This document shows, one piece after another, positions 37,088 through 47,421 of a stretch of 64,000 nt of DNA (the first letter of the stretch is position 1; each line of letters begins with the position of its first letter). Origin of the DNA: Sweltsa coloradensis (lineage: Eukaryota; Arthropoda; Insecta; Plecoptera; Chloroperlidae); the NCBI GenBank assembly GCA_024449915.1, contig JAMZAV010000970.1, forward strand, positions 186,001 through 250,000, read 5' to 3'. The position numbers were made by a program, and so were the translations under genes. Under the pieces are notes generated by a model that was not told where the DNA came from, did no database searches, and saw only the letters and a list, made by a program, of their open reading frames with translations.

Positions 37088-37262
37088 CATAAAATAAATA
37101 AATAATAAATTTTATTTAGAGTCTACCCACTCAGTTATAGAACTGATTTTCAGTGGGGGACTTTAAATCAAAGCGACAAAGCCAACCCTGCAGGTCCCGA
37201 CGCAATCGACGAGTGAGCGATAACCAACCAAAGATCGATATTTAATAGGAAATATAGCAATA
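37088..37262 (-). mobile_element. SINE-like family S2 copy, most complete
   Basis: Minus strand: TTGCTATATTTCCTATTAAA, CTTTGGTTGGTTATCGCTC, GCGTCGGGACCTGCAGGG, AAAGTCCCCCACTGAAAATC, the hairpin CAGTTCTATAACTG, then AGTGGGTAGACTC and (TAAA)n. It provides the link between the S2 body and the tail also used by family A. Confidence 0.8.
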
Positions 37263-37453
37263 AAGCAAAGTGTATACAATACACACTTTCACATGTTATT
37301 TTTATAGCACTTAATTTGATATCATAAATCATAATCATTCATTCTGCTCCTGTTCGAATTCACAAACTTTAACAATCCATTGACTATGGGTTCGTGTTTA
37401 TAAGAACGGGTGGGCGTAACCGATGCATTATTGTGTGTGCTCTTAGGGGTTAA

Positions 37454-37611
37454 AGTCCTATTTAGACGGTCAAATGTTTCCTTCCAAATTCTTGAATTCA
37501 CGAACAAAAGAGAATCAAATTCTTGCATACGAAATAAAATACAACAATGTCTCCCTTTTGCCCTTGAACTCAAGAAGTTTGAAGGGAAAATTGGACTGTC
37601 TAAATAGGACA
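37454..37611. mobile_element. PIF/Harbinger-like MITE
   Basis: Terminal inverted repeats start AGTCCTATTTAGACGGTC and read in reverse from the right TGTCCTATTTAGACAGTC; inversion extends inward through AAATTCTTGAATTC / GAACTCAAGAAGTTT. Flanking TAA at 37,451-37,453 and 37,612-37,614 is the 3-bp duplication typical of PIF/Harbinger. A related element is at 52,233-52,393. Confidence 0.65.
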
Positions 37612-37614
37612 TAA

Positions 37615-38801
37615 TAAATTAAACAAATTATGTTATTGGACGATAAAATTACCACTAAACATGCACATATGTCTTACTCATTAATTCTGCAAATGCCTTT
37701 GAATATAGTTTATTATGGCTACGCCCACTCTTTCTTAAAAAATGAAGTCTAATCGATATACTGTAGGCTAATGCCACCAGCCTCAGCAGAGGTGACCTAT
37801 TCAGTTTGGGCAGGGAACCAAAGAATTGATAGAATCAGGGGACAACATGCATTGATCCAAGGGACGTATAGATTACAATCCTGTGAAAGATAAAAGTATA
37901 AGTATAGACTGCAGAAGCAGCGTTCTTAAATCCTGTTTGCATGGCCCAATGACATCAAAGCACATACGTCCAAAACTTGACGCAAATCATGTAGAAACAG
38001 AAATAAGGACGCCTGTTTCATCATCCTGGAAAATGGTTTAAAATTTAGAAAAGTTGATTTTGATGATTATAGATTTGTTAAAATCTAATAAGTTTCTTGT
38101 GTTGTTTCATCAAAAACAACATTTTATCGCATACCGACCGAGAGAAAACTGCAAAGCAAAGTGTCATGCCAATAATAAGATGTTTACTCCCAACCCCTCA
38201 TAAATCATAATGGGGGCGTAGAGGCCAAAACCACGATTTAATATCGTTTTTTTAATATGGAAACGTTATAATTAATATAATTATAATCGGTATTTACTAA
38301 AAATTAATAAATATCCTTGTTTACAAAATCCACCATTTATGAATCCATTAGAAATGTAACACAATTGATGCACATGGTCAGGCCCATGCTTAAAGTTAAA
38401 ATGTTCACGTAAGTAATTTAATAATCTGTCTTGTTTAAGTGTTTCGGTCATTATATCTAATGTATAAAATCATTAGTGTTTCCAAAGAAGCCACTACCAT
38501 TAAAAACATTTCTCATTTCTCACAGATTTGAGAAGGAATTGTGTAGAATCTGCATCAAGGGTGGTCTCTTATACATCTCTTATACCATGAAAAAGCAATA
38601 ATTTAATTAATACACGCAAGAATTAATCCGTTGCATTTGTAATGCATCCTAAACCTATCTAGTAAATTATATTTACATCATCGTGTCGGTATTTGTGATG
38701 AATAATCATAGTCTACAAAAATAAATATCTTATGGGGGTAAGACGCGAGACTATATTCGGGAGGTCATGGGTTTCTAGTCCGCCACCTATAATCAGCATG
38801 T
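37615..38801. other. Anonymous AT-rich sequence
   Basis: GGGGGCGTAGAGGCC at 38,212 resembles a hAT-like MITE end without a partner. A decayed SINE head may lie at 38,735-38,790. No gene. Confidence 0.4.
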
Positions 38802-39321
38802 CAGTGGCGTAACTACAGGGGCGACGCCCCCCCAAATTTGATGCGAGAAGGGCGAGGGGGATCAACTTTTCATTTGATATGATGTATTTATTGAAATATT
38901 ATATTTAAAGGGAAATATTTTTGTTGTATTACAATTTTTTCACACGTCTTTAAAAAAAAAAAGTTAAAATACTTGAATTACACTCATAGAATCGAAAACG
39001 TTTCAGGAGCTATGCGCCCCGAACCCGCATTAGCTGGGGGGCCGCCCCAGATCCCCCATTGTACACAATAATGTACATTTTTAGGTATTTATGTTATATA
39101 ACATAGGTATGTAACGGGGGGGAAAAAATGAACAAAAAACCTCTTCAGGAATATTTGACCAGGAAAGGAGGTATACCCATAAATTATTTTTTGATAGCAC
39201 CCACTGATTATACCCACATACCCCTTTCACTAGTCGTGCTGGCCATCGATCATTTGAGGTAACTAAAGTGTTCGCCTCTCCCCCCCCCCCCTAAAAAAAA
39301 CAAGGGCTACTTACGCCATTG
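38802..39321. mobile_element. hAT-like MITE, family with CAGTGGCGTAACT ends
   Basis: Left end CAGTGGCGTAACTACAGG; right end in reverse CAATGGCGTAAGTAGCCC. Interior landmarks (GCGCCCCGAACCCGCATTAG; CACCCACTGATTATACCC; CATTTGAGGTAAC) reappear reverse-complemented at 45,912-46,312. Flanks AGCATGT and AGCACTGT could be a decayed target duplication. No transposase; non-autonomous. Confidence 0.7.
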
Positions 39322-39360
39322 AGCACTGTAATGGTTTCCCCCAGTCAGAAGGTGGATGCA
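39131..39360 (+). repeat. Direct repeat, copy 1 (MITE tail plus flank)
   Basis: From AACAAAAAACCTCTTCAGG to GGTGGATGCA. It covers the right part of the MITE and 39 bp of flanking DNA, so it was duplicated after insertion. Confidence 0.85.
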
Positions 39361-39461
39361 AGGATAAGTAGTAAAATACAATTAGCATCCTCAACAACTC
39401 AGAATCCCAACCGTTTAGCTGCGAGCCCTATGCGAAAGATTTAGGTTATTAACAAGGTAAT

Positions 39462-39696
39462 AACAAAAAACCTCTCAGGAATATTTGACAGGGAAGGAGG
39501 TATACCCATAAATATTTTTTTGATAGCACCCACTGATTATACCCACATACCCCTTTCACTATCGTGCTGGGTGCTGGCCATCGATCATTTGAGGTAACTA
39601 AAGTGTTCGCCTCTCCCCCCCCCCCCCCTAAAAAAAAAAGGGCTACTTACGCCATTGAGCACTGTAATGGTTTCCCCCAGTCAGAAGGTGGATGCA
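39462..39696 (+). repeat. Direct repeat, copy 2
   Basis: A close copy of 39,131-39,360 with small indels (a GTGCTGG insertion after CGTGCTGG, extra C and A in runs). The spacer is about 100 bp. Confidence 0.85.
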
Positions 39697-40237
39697 GAGA
39701 TAGAGTCTGATAAAATAAAGTATTTGAGCATCCCATACAACCTAAATCACCTGTTATAGGTTACTTGCGTTGCTTACGCGAGAGTTCAATTCAATTATTT
39801 TCGATTCGATTTATTTTCCAATCATTGTGTTATTACAATGATATAACTATGACATTTTTATGCTCTAAATAAGAATAGTTTCTTGAAGGCAGAGCATAAG
39901 ACATATAATAGAGGTTACATTAAATTATAAGAATCAATTTATAAATTTGTTTATGACATTTTATGTTCAGTATTAAGTAACAGTTGGATAGAAACTTAGC
40001 TTGATTCGGAAGGTTACGCGACCGGCAATCCTGACTCAATCCTGACTGAATCCTGGGTTGAAGACTAAGATGGGTTGATAATCACCCAGATGATAGTCAG
40101 GCGTGAAGAAGGTCTTGAAAGGTCTGGAGTGGAGAGGGATGGTTTGAGTCAAATCTTGAATATAATTAGTGCACAATTACACTGGTCGCCCATAAATAAT
40201 AGCTGCGACTTGCAGAACATACGATATACGAGTCTAT
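39697..40237. other. Anonymous sequence
   Basis: AT-rich. GACCGGCAATCCTGACTC at about 40,020 recurs loosely at 36,750 and 42,925 (CAATCCTGACTG), hinting at a decayed dispersed repeat. Confidence 0.4.
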
Positions 40238-41710
40238 TTCAAACAGAGAAATCATTGCTGGCACTCGTTGTGCTAAAAGTTTCAGTTGAACAAATTACAA
40301 GAATATCTGGGAACTAAGAGAATAATCAGAGATGCCGAGGCTCAGTCAACGCTTGGTAATCAATTCACCCTTAAACTTCCTTGTCAAGGTCACAGTTGTG
40401 ACCTCTATGTCAACTTGAGATTTCAAATAGAGAAATCATTGCTGGCACTCGTTATGCTAAAAGTTTCAGTTCAACAAACTACAAGAATATCTGGGAACTA
40501 AGAGAATAATCAGAGATGCCGAGGCTCAGTCAACGCTTGGTAATCAATTCACCCTTAAACTTCCTTGTCAAGGTCACAGCTGTGACCTCTATGTCAACTT
40601 GAGATTACAAATAGAGAAATCATTGCTGGCACTCGTTATGCTAAAAGTTTCAGTTCAACAAATTACAAGAATATCTGGGAACTAAGAGAATAATCAGAGA
40701 TGCCGAGGCTCAGTCAACGCTTGGTAATCAATTCACCCTTAAACTTCCTTGTCAAGGTCACAGCTGTGACCTCTATGTCAACTTGAGATTACAAATAGAG
40801 AAATCATTGCTGGCACTCGTTATGCTAAAAGTTTCAGTTCAACAAATTACAAGAATATCTGGGAACTAAGAGAATAATCAGAGATGCCGAGGCTCAGTCA
40901 ACGCTTGGTAATCAATTCACCCTTAAACTTCCTTGTCAAGGTCACAGCTGTGACCTCTATGTCAACTTGAGATTACAAATAGAGAAATCATTGCTGGCAC
41001 TCGTTATGCTAAACGTTTCAGTTCAACAAATTACTACAAGAATATCTGGGAACTAAGAGAATAATCAGAGATGCCGAGGCTCAGTCAACGCTTGGTAATC
41101 AATTCACCCTTAAACTTCCTTGTCAAGGTCACAGCTGTGACCTCTATGTCAACTTGAGATTACAAATAGAGAAATCATTGCTGGCACTCGTTATGCTAAA
41201 AGTTTCAGTTGAACAAATTACAAGAATATCTGGGAACTAAGAGAATAATCAGAGATGCCGAGGCTCAGTCAACGCTTGGTAATCAATTCACCCTTAAACT
41301 TCCTTGTCAAGGTCACAGTTGTGACCTCTATGTCAACTTGAGATTACAAATAGAGAAATCATTGCTGGCACTCGTTATGCTAAAAGTTTCAGTTCAACAA
41401 ATTACAAGAATATCTGGGAACTAAGAGAATAATCAGAGATGCCGAGGCTCAGTCAACGCTTGGTAATCAATTCACCCTTAAACTTCCTTGTCAAGGTCAC
41501 AGCTGTGACCTCTATGTCAACTTGAGATTACAAATAGAGAAATCATTGCTGGCACTCGTTATGCTAAAAGTTTCAGTTCAACAAATTACAAGACTATCTG
41601 GGAACTAAGAGAATAATCAGAGATGCCGAGGCTCAGTCAACGCTTGGTAATCAATTCACCCTCAAACTTCCTTGTCAAGGTCACAGCTGTGACCTCTATG
41701 TCAACTTGAG
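40238..41710 (+). repeat. Eight tandem 184-bp units with nuclear-receptor-type palindrome
   Basis: The landmark GCACTCGTT begins at 40,261, 40,445, 40,629, 40,813, 40,997, 41,184, 41,368 and 41,552: a period of 184, with one 187 from a 3-bp TAC insertion. Each unit carries TCAAGGTCA, a match to the FTZ-F1/NR5A/ERR-type monomer site. In six units it runs into the perfect palindrome AGGTCACAGCTGTGACCT (for example 40,571-40,588); units 1 and 6 have CAGTTG in the centre. Copies are nearly identical, so the array is young. As 184 is not a multiple of 3, the short frames in it are not coding. Confidence 0.95.
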
Positions 41711-41925
41711 GAGAACGTTTTCCTTTGATCACCGATCCACAAAGTGGGTTATTATAAAGATAGGGACATAAAGTTAATTTAATTTATCAAACTTTAAGAC
41801 TATGAGGGCGGTTGGGTTTGTGTGACGGGGTAGGGCGTGGGGGGTAAAGTTACTGCGTTAAGATATTAGGCTGATTATTACCGCAGTCACAGAAAGCTTT
41901 GTTTTGGCTTAATTTTAGTTTTAGT
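41646..41925 (+). repeat. Diverged direct repeat, copy A
   Basis: Starts in the last array unit (GGTAATCAATTCACC), continues through TTTCCTTTGATCACCGAT, TTTAATTTATCAAACTTTAA, a G-rich stretch, and AAAGCTTTGTTTTGGCTT. It aligns in order with 41,971-42,250. Confidence 0.65.
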
Positions 41926-41970
41926 TCAAAATCAGGGTATTGGGACAGGAATAACCAGTGCGGGCTCGTT

Positions 41971-42250
41971 CAGTTACCTGAATCAACACTTAACTTACCT
42001 TATCAAGCACTGACTCTGGACCGAGGGCGTTCCTTTGATCACCGATTCCCTAAATGGTATATTATTAATGGTAAATTTAATTTAATTTATCAAACTTTAA
42101 GCATTGATGATTCGGTTAGATTTTGTTTGAAAGGGAGTGGTACTGGGGGGGGGGTAAGTTTTTGACGACGATAAACATTTATTATATATTGGCTGAATGA
42201 GTTCCGCACGCTAACTGCAAAGCTTTATTGTTGAGCTTGAATTTCTAGTT
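41971..42250 (+). repeat. Diverged direct repeat, copy B
   Basis: AGTTACCTGAATCAACACTT, GTTCCTTTGATCACCGAT, TTTAATTTATCAAACTTTAA, a G-run and CAAAGCTTTATTGTTGAGCTT follow the order of copy A. The start corresponds to the end of a 184-bp unit, so the tandem unit was part of a larger element. Confidence 0.65.
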
Positions 42251-43818
42251 GGTTTCATGGATTTAAACTCAGCCAGTGCAATTGGGCACAACCAGCCTCT
42301 TGACTCGTTCGAATACTTTGTGATTCATAATAACCATTACATAACGTAGACGAACAGTTGACTTGTAGGTTGACGTAAAGACCCTTATGTTTATTTATAT
42401 TGCACATGGTTTCACCGTGATCATTTATACCTATTTTTAAAATGGCTGACTGGTAATTAGGTACAGCTTTGAAGAAGACGAGAGCTATTTAAAGAATCAA
42501 TTCCATAGCATACGACTTGTAGACTAGGAACTCTGGAAAAACCAGCTAGACAGTTTGATGCGGTTTCCAGGACTTGTTATTGCCGGAACTGCGGAAATCC
42601 AGCACGTGCGACACATGTCATTATTATGTATATTTAGCGATATAAATGATCAGGGATATACAGTTGGAAGTCATGATGGAACATTAAGCCCTAATACTTA
42701 AATTTGTGCATAATGCCATTAGCCGCAATTGCCCGTAATTTTAAAACATTTAAAATACATTTCTTTTTTCAATTTATATACTAGAAAATGTATCGAGGGT
42801 TCAAAAAAATAAAACATTAAAATCATTTTTCACCCATGGTGCAATTTATGACCCTTTTCAGGTATCTAACTAGGTATGTTGCGGATAGGACTGTGAAGGG
42901 ATGGCCGACCTTCAGTCAGGATTGCAGGTCTCGACGGGTTTTGAACCCGAGAACTCCTGAATCAGCGTCGCGCTTGTCGGTTGAGGATTCTCAAACTTAT
43001 AAAGTACCTTCCCTTTCCCGTTTTATTATGTCGTACTGGGTAAACGACGCATGCGCACCGTACAGCCAGCTTGAGCGCCCATAACGGGTTTTACTCACTC
43101 AATAATATACTTCTTAATCTTCTAAATATCTTCAACATAATTAAATCAGGAGTGGAACAGTTATACATTATTTATCGGTTCCTTACATCTCATCTCATTA
43201 ATATTATGGCTGCCGATTGTTTTATAGCTCAACATCGTTTTTTTTTACGTTTGAGTTGTACATCTGATTGAACTATTGCTTTAGAGTTGTCGATAACTAT
43301 AAATGTGTAGCAGAGCTAAGGGTAATACAATGCAGATCACTGAAAGAAGACATAATACGTTTTGCGTGACTTTCTGGGGCTTGAATGACTAGTGAAGTGA
43401 AAGTTAGAAGGTGATGACTCTAGGAGTGTTCAATAGAAAGACTGTTTGCTCTCAGATCAGGATAAGATGTGACATACAGACACGTGATGTCTAACAGATG
43501 AAAAGAGTGTGAATTTTGTTTACTGTGTTGCATGGTTGTTATGTTTGTTATACTTAAACTATTATATTGTCCATTTGTAGGTAAAGTAAAATGTAATATC
43601 TTCAGAAATGTTGAATTGACCAAAGTTAGCACAGGTGTCCATAACCGCAACTCAAAATAATTTCATATAGTTTACATTGACATTTTATTATTGTACGACG
43701 ATACAAATTTGATTAATAAGTCCAAGAACTACAATTTGTTTTTCTGCTGACAGCCTCGAAAACTTGTTAAGTAATACATTATATTTATAAAAAATGAAAC
43801 TATATAACAGGTAGTAAC
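42251..43818. other. Anonymous sequence
   Basis: A less AT-rich patch at 42,870-43,080 has, on the minus strand, GGTTCAAAACCC like a decayed B box. Otherwise nothing supported. Confidence 0.45.
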
Positions 43819-44296
43819 GTTATAAATATAAATCATTGGACTTTTTCACTGTTAGTTAACAAAATATTAGATTTATTTAAATGTGATATTTCGATTTCTT
43901 TACAGAAATCTTTATCAAACAAAGTTAACAATTAAAAAAACCACAACAGACAGGACAAAAAACATTTCACAAATTATTATAAATATGGCTGTGCATTAGT
44001 ACCAAATATTAACAAAAAAGTTTATTGTGAATAAAAATAAAAACCCAAAAAACAGAACATTAAATTTTTATTTTGTTTTTTTATTTTTATTCATAATAAA
44101 CTTTTTTGTGAATAATTTGGTACTAATGCGCAGCCATATTTATAATAATTTTTGTGAAATGTTTTTTGTCCTGTCTGTTGTGGTTTTTTAATTGTTAACT
44201 TTGTTTGATAAAGATTTCTGTAAGAAATCGAAATATCACATTTAAATAAATATTTTGTTAACTAACAGTGAAAAAGTCCAATGATTTATTTGTAAC
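43819..44296. mobile_element. Foldback element (long palindrome)
   Basis: Two arms of about 220 bp in inverse orientation: the left runs from GTTATAAATATAAATCATTGG through CTTTTTCACTGTTAGTTAAC, GTGATATTTCGATTTC, AAATATGGCTGTGC to AAAAGTTTATTGTGAATAAA; the right repeats these as the reverse complement and ends TTATTTGTAAC. The loop is about 40 bp near 44,057. The arms differ by small indels only. There is no coding frame, so it is a non-autonomous foldback or MITE; a transcript would form a long hairpin. Confidence 0.85.
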
Positions 44297-44358
44297 ATTA
44301 ATTTGGATTTTAGGTGCGTCAATCGGTAAAAATTTTTTGCAATGAAAATAACCATTAG

Positions 44359-44926
44359 TTTCGTTCGCCTGTACTGTACTTTCTGCACGAATCTCAACAA
44401 TTGCACTTTTCAGCGTTCGCCTGTAATCGTGCAAGAAGATGGTCGCCGTTCGTCTGAAAAGTGCAGACTGAACTAGTGCAATCATGGGCGCCCGCAGGAA
44501 TTTTGGCAGCTATACTTTCGTTGGGCAAGCATAGAGAGTTTGGGCCGCCACAGGTGAAAAAAATCAGGTTTTAGAATGCGTTTGGCGGGTTTAAAAAAAA
44601 TTGTGTGCTGAATACAATATCAAAATTATGTAATTTTTGTGCAGTCGATACTCAAAACTATAGAAAATCACCAAAAGGAATCTTAAAGGAAACCTTCAAA
44701 ATATTTTAACTCCCATTTTTTTATTTTAGTTTCAACTGATTGATATGAAAATACTGAAATTTTTATTTCATTTGCTTTGTCCAGGGGGGGGGTGGGGGGG
44801 AGCATTGACAGCTTTATTGTTCGCTAGTAGCGACTGCACTGGAGGAACTATTATAAACTCATCGTACAGTGCAGGTCAGTGCAGTGCAAGACAGTACAGT
44901 GCAAAGTGCAACACAGGCGAACGAAC
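44359..44926. mobile_element. TIR element with TTGCAC/GTGCAA-rich ends, carrying an insertion
   Basis: Left end GTTCGCCTGTACTGTAC (from 44,359) and right end GTGCAACACAGGCGAACGAAC (to 44,926) are imperfect inverse complements. A perfect 11-bp inverted pair GCACTTTTCAG / CTGAAAAGTGC lies at 44,403-44,413 and 44,454-44,464. Between the ends, from about 44,484 (ATGGGCGCCCGCAGG) to about 44,812 (two G-runs), lies what looks like another MITE inserted later. Confidence 0.5.
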
Positions 44927-45260
44927 CTGCTTATTCAAAGGGGCAGGGGAAGGAACACACACAACGGGGACACGTCCGTGCTGGACAGAACGAGTCACAG
45001 GCGACTTGTAAAAAAACACAGCTCAAGACGGGTTATAAAGCCACTTTGTGTGGGCGTTCAGGTATAGCAAAGCTAAAGAGGTTCGGGGTTGGGGTTCATG
45101 TTTCAAGAGGAATAGTTCGAAGAATATGGGAAGATTTGTTTTTATGATGGTTATTGGTCAAGTGCCTGAGCCCTTTTTGCGGTCGCAGATGTCGGTTATC
45201 AACGACTGTTGATCAGCTATTTGACACAACTACGTTTCCATTAGTTTTCATCACGAGGAG

Positions 45261-45504
45261 CCATGATGCAAAACGCAATATGTCCATCGAGATTTAAAAA
45301 AACACAATTACAACAATAACCCAGCATTTAACGGGACATATTGCGTTTTGAACAACAACCAATGCTTTTCATCAAATAGAATGGTAGATATTGCATTTTG
45401 CACCAACAGAAAGTTTGTAATGGTAATATCTTGATTTTGTGACGCTTTACATTTAATTTACATTTTTTTGTCGGTGGACATTGCATTTTGCATCGTCACT
45501 CCTC
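45261..45504. mobile_element. Small TIR element with four TGCAAAACGCAATATGTCC-type motifs
   Basis: GATGCAAAACGCAATATGTCC at the left end, GGACATATTGCGTTTTG near 45,338, AGATATTGCATTTTGC near 45,388 and TGGACATTGCATTTTGCATC at the right end. First and last form the terminal inverted repeats. Non-coding. Confidence 0.65.
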
Positions 45505-45911
45505 CTGCCATCTTCCACAGGATTGCTCAATCTCTCTTGTTCTGTAAGTTTCATCAATAGAAATGGCCGTCCATACTCCATATTGTTATTAGCCCATCTT
45601 ATTTTCTAAGGAACGCAGAGTTTTACATATAAATCGAATGCTACCTGGTTCGCGTGAGTCTAGACGGTCAAGTGTTTCCGGACTCGTGTTCCCGAACACT
45701 GTGTACACACGCACAGTAACGAGGCTAATGGTGACGATGCAAACGACTTCCGAGTTATGCTGAATAGAGTATATTCTAGTAGGAAACGGTTTATTGGCGC
45801 TTAGCCCGTATACAAAGTCAGTGGTGTGGGAGCCTTCGTTCTACGTCATATTCGAAGAAGTTGGATCATTTTTAGACTTGGAGGTCTCTTCAGCTACCGG
45901 ATGCTATTCGG
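45505..45911. other. Anonymous sequence with a solo MITE end
   Basis: GTCTAGACGGTCAAGTGTTTCC at about 45,659 resembles one end of the PIF-like MITEs at 37,454 and 52,233, without a matching second end. Confidence 0.4.
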
Positions 45912-46312
45912 CAGTGGCGTAAACTGGGGGGGGATTTTGGTAACCTCAAAAGATCAATGGTCAGCACGACTAGTGAAACAGGTATGTGGGTATAATCTGA
46001 GAGTGGTGTCATTCAAATATAATTTATGGGTTTTTCCTAAGGTGCATGATAAAGCACATATGGGGGTGTGGGGGGGAGGTCCATAACTAATGCGGGTCCG
46101 GGGCGCACAGCCCCGGAAAATTGGTCTATTCTTAGAGTGTGATTGGAGTAATTTGACGAGTTTTTTTTGACAAAAACCTTTCGAAAGATGTGTGTAAAAT
46201 TTCCAAACTAATATATTATATAATATCTTAATAATTATACCTTATATATTAAATTAAAATTGCGTCCCTTCGCCCCTGCGGTTGCCCCCCCCCCCCCCCT
46301 AAGTTACGCCAC
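45912..46312. mobile_element. hAT-like MITE, second copy of the 38,802 family, inverted
   Basis: Left end CAGTGGCGTAAACTGGGG, right end in reverse GTGGCGTAACTTAGGGGG. Internal landmarks GTTACCTCAAA / TTTGAGGTAAC, GGTATGTGGGTATAATC and CTAATGCGGGTCCGGGGCGC are reverse complements of 38,802-39,321. No clear target duplication. Confidence 0.65.
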
Positions 46313-46998
46313 ATGTTCACTTGTCAAGGTGTAAGATGTTCTACCTAGCTCCGCCTACACTTTCGCCACTAGCCGCAATCAATTAGACACAACAATGTTG
46401 ACCCCACCCCCCTAGCACTCGCGCATCAACATGGTTCTCCTTGTAGATTCACGGGCAGATTGCGGGGAAATCAATAATATTAATAAGTTATTGGAGAGAA
46501 GACATTTCTCAGCCGATAGCGAGGTGCGTATGTGGTGCTGGTGCTGGTCATAATAATATGGTTGAGTTGAGTTGGGTTAGGTTGGGGCGCAGGTCGGCCC
46601 ACTTCGATCCAAGGATTATCAACTTATTTATGTATTTAATTTTACAGAACTACAGCAACTGTCTACTTTTCTCTGTGTAGGAATTAGGGAACCTCTTTTG
46701 ATTTATATTTGTATTTTATACATTAATTTGTTTTTTCCCCGTCTTTTATGTAGGTACGCATTTTCTCAACGAATTACAAAAATAAAACATTTTTTGGCTC
46801 TACCGATCGAGCTCAGTGCTGGCACGCATGGCGCTGATTCCGGACTCACTGATGAATATTCCGTCCAATGGCAATAACACATTCAGATGGAAGGACTTTT
46901 CCAAAGTTTCCCACTGTCATAAGACGAATGTATGATTGAAATTCCCAGTTATCCTTGGAAAGTTTCCTAAGAAATGGGAGAGAGTAAACTAAACAAAA
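46313..46998. other. Anonymous sequence
   Basis: GGTTGAGTTGAGTTGGGTTAGG at about 46,560 is a GTTGAG/TTAGG-like low-complexity run. No gene supported. Confidence 0.45.
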
Positions 46999-47190
46999 CC
47001 CTGTTGTACAGATACAATTGCCACATGCGGACATAGAATAACAAAACATTAAAAGATAAACCCTGTTGTACAGATACAATGCCACATGCGGACATAGAAT
47101 AACAAAACATTAAAAGATAAACACTGTTGTACAGATACAATGCCACATGCGGACATAGAATAACAAAACATTAAAAGATAAACACTGTTG
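46999..47190 (+). repeat. Three tandem copies of a 61-62-bp unit
   Basis: CTGTTGTACAGATACAAT begins at 47,001, 47,063 and 47,124; a fourth start (CTGTTG, 47,185) is cut off. Units differ by one T (CAATTGCC/CAATGCC) and CCC/CAC. A diverged single copy (GTACAGATACAATTGACAC, ACAGAATAAAAAAACAT) lies at about 54,885-54,932. Confidence 0.9.
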
Positions 47191-47421
47191 GAAAAGAGTG
47201 GGGTTTTAATTCGAATATATTAAAGTATATACAAGGTGTTGCCCACAAAAGTAGTTGAACCTATTGCTTCTTTGAGTATTATTATTTATTACCTAATTGC
47301 ACTGGTTTCAAAACACTAGAAAATATATTTTAGATTGTACCCTTTTGCACTGAACATCCGATGTGTTTTTGATTGACTTGCATTGTATTTTTCTCGACGG
47401 GTATGTGTCTTGTTCTTCAAC

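Noticed and set aside
40075..41424. Repeated 70-80-codon ORFs in the 184-bp array
   Set aside because: The period is not a multiple of three and a stop ends each frame within about one unit; identical products reflect the repeat.
40238..41710. Canonical ecdysone response element in the palindrome
   Set aside because: The half-sites are 6 bp apart, whereas the classical element has a 1-bp spacer; only the TCAAGGTCA monomer is a good consensus match.
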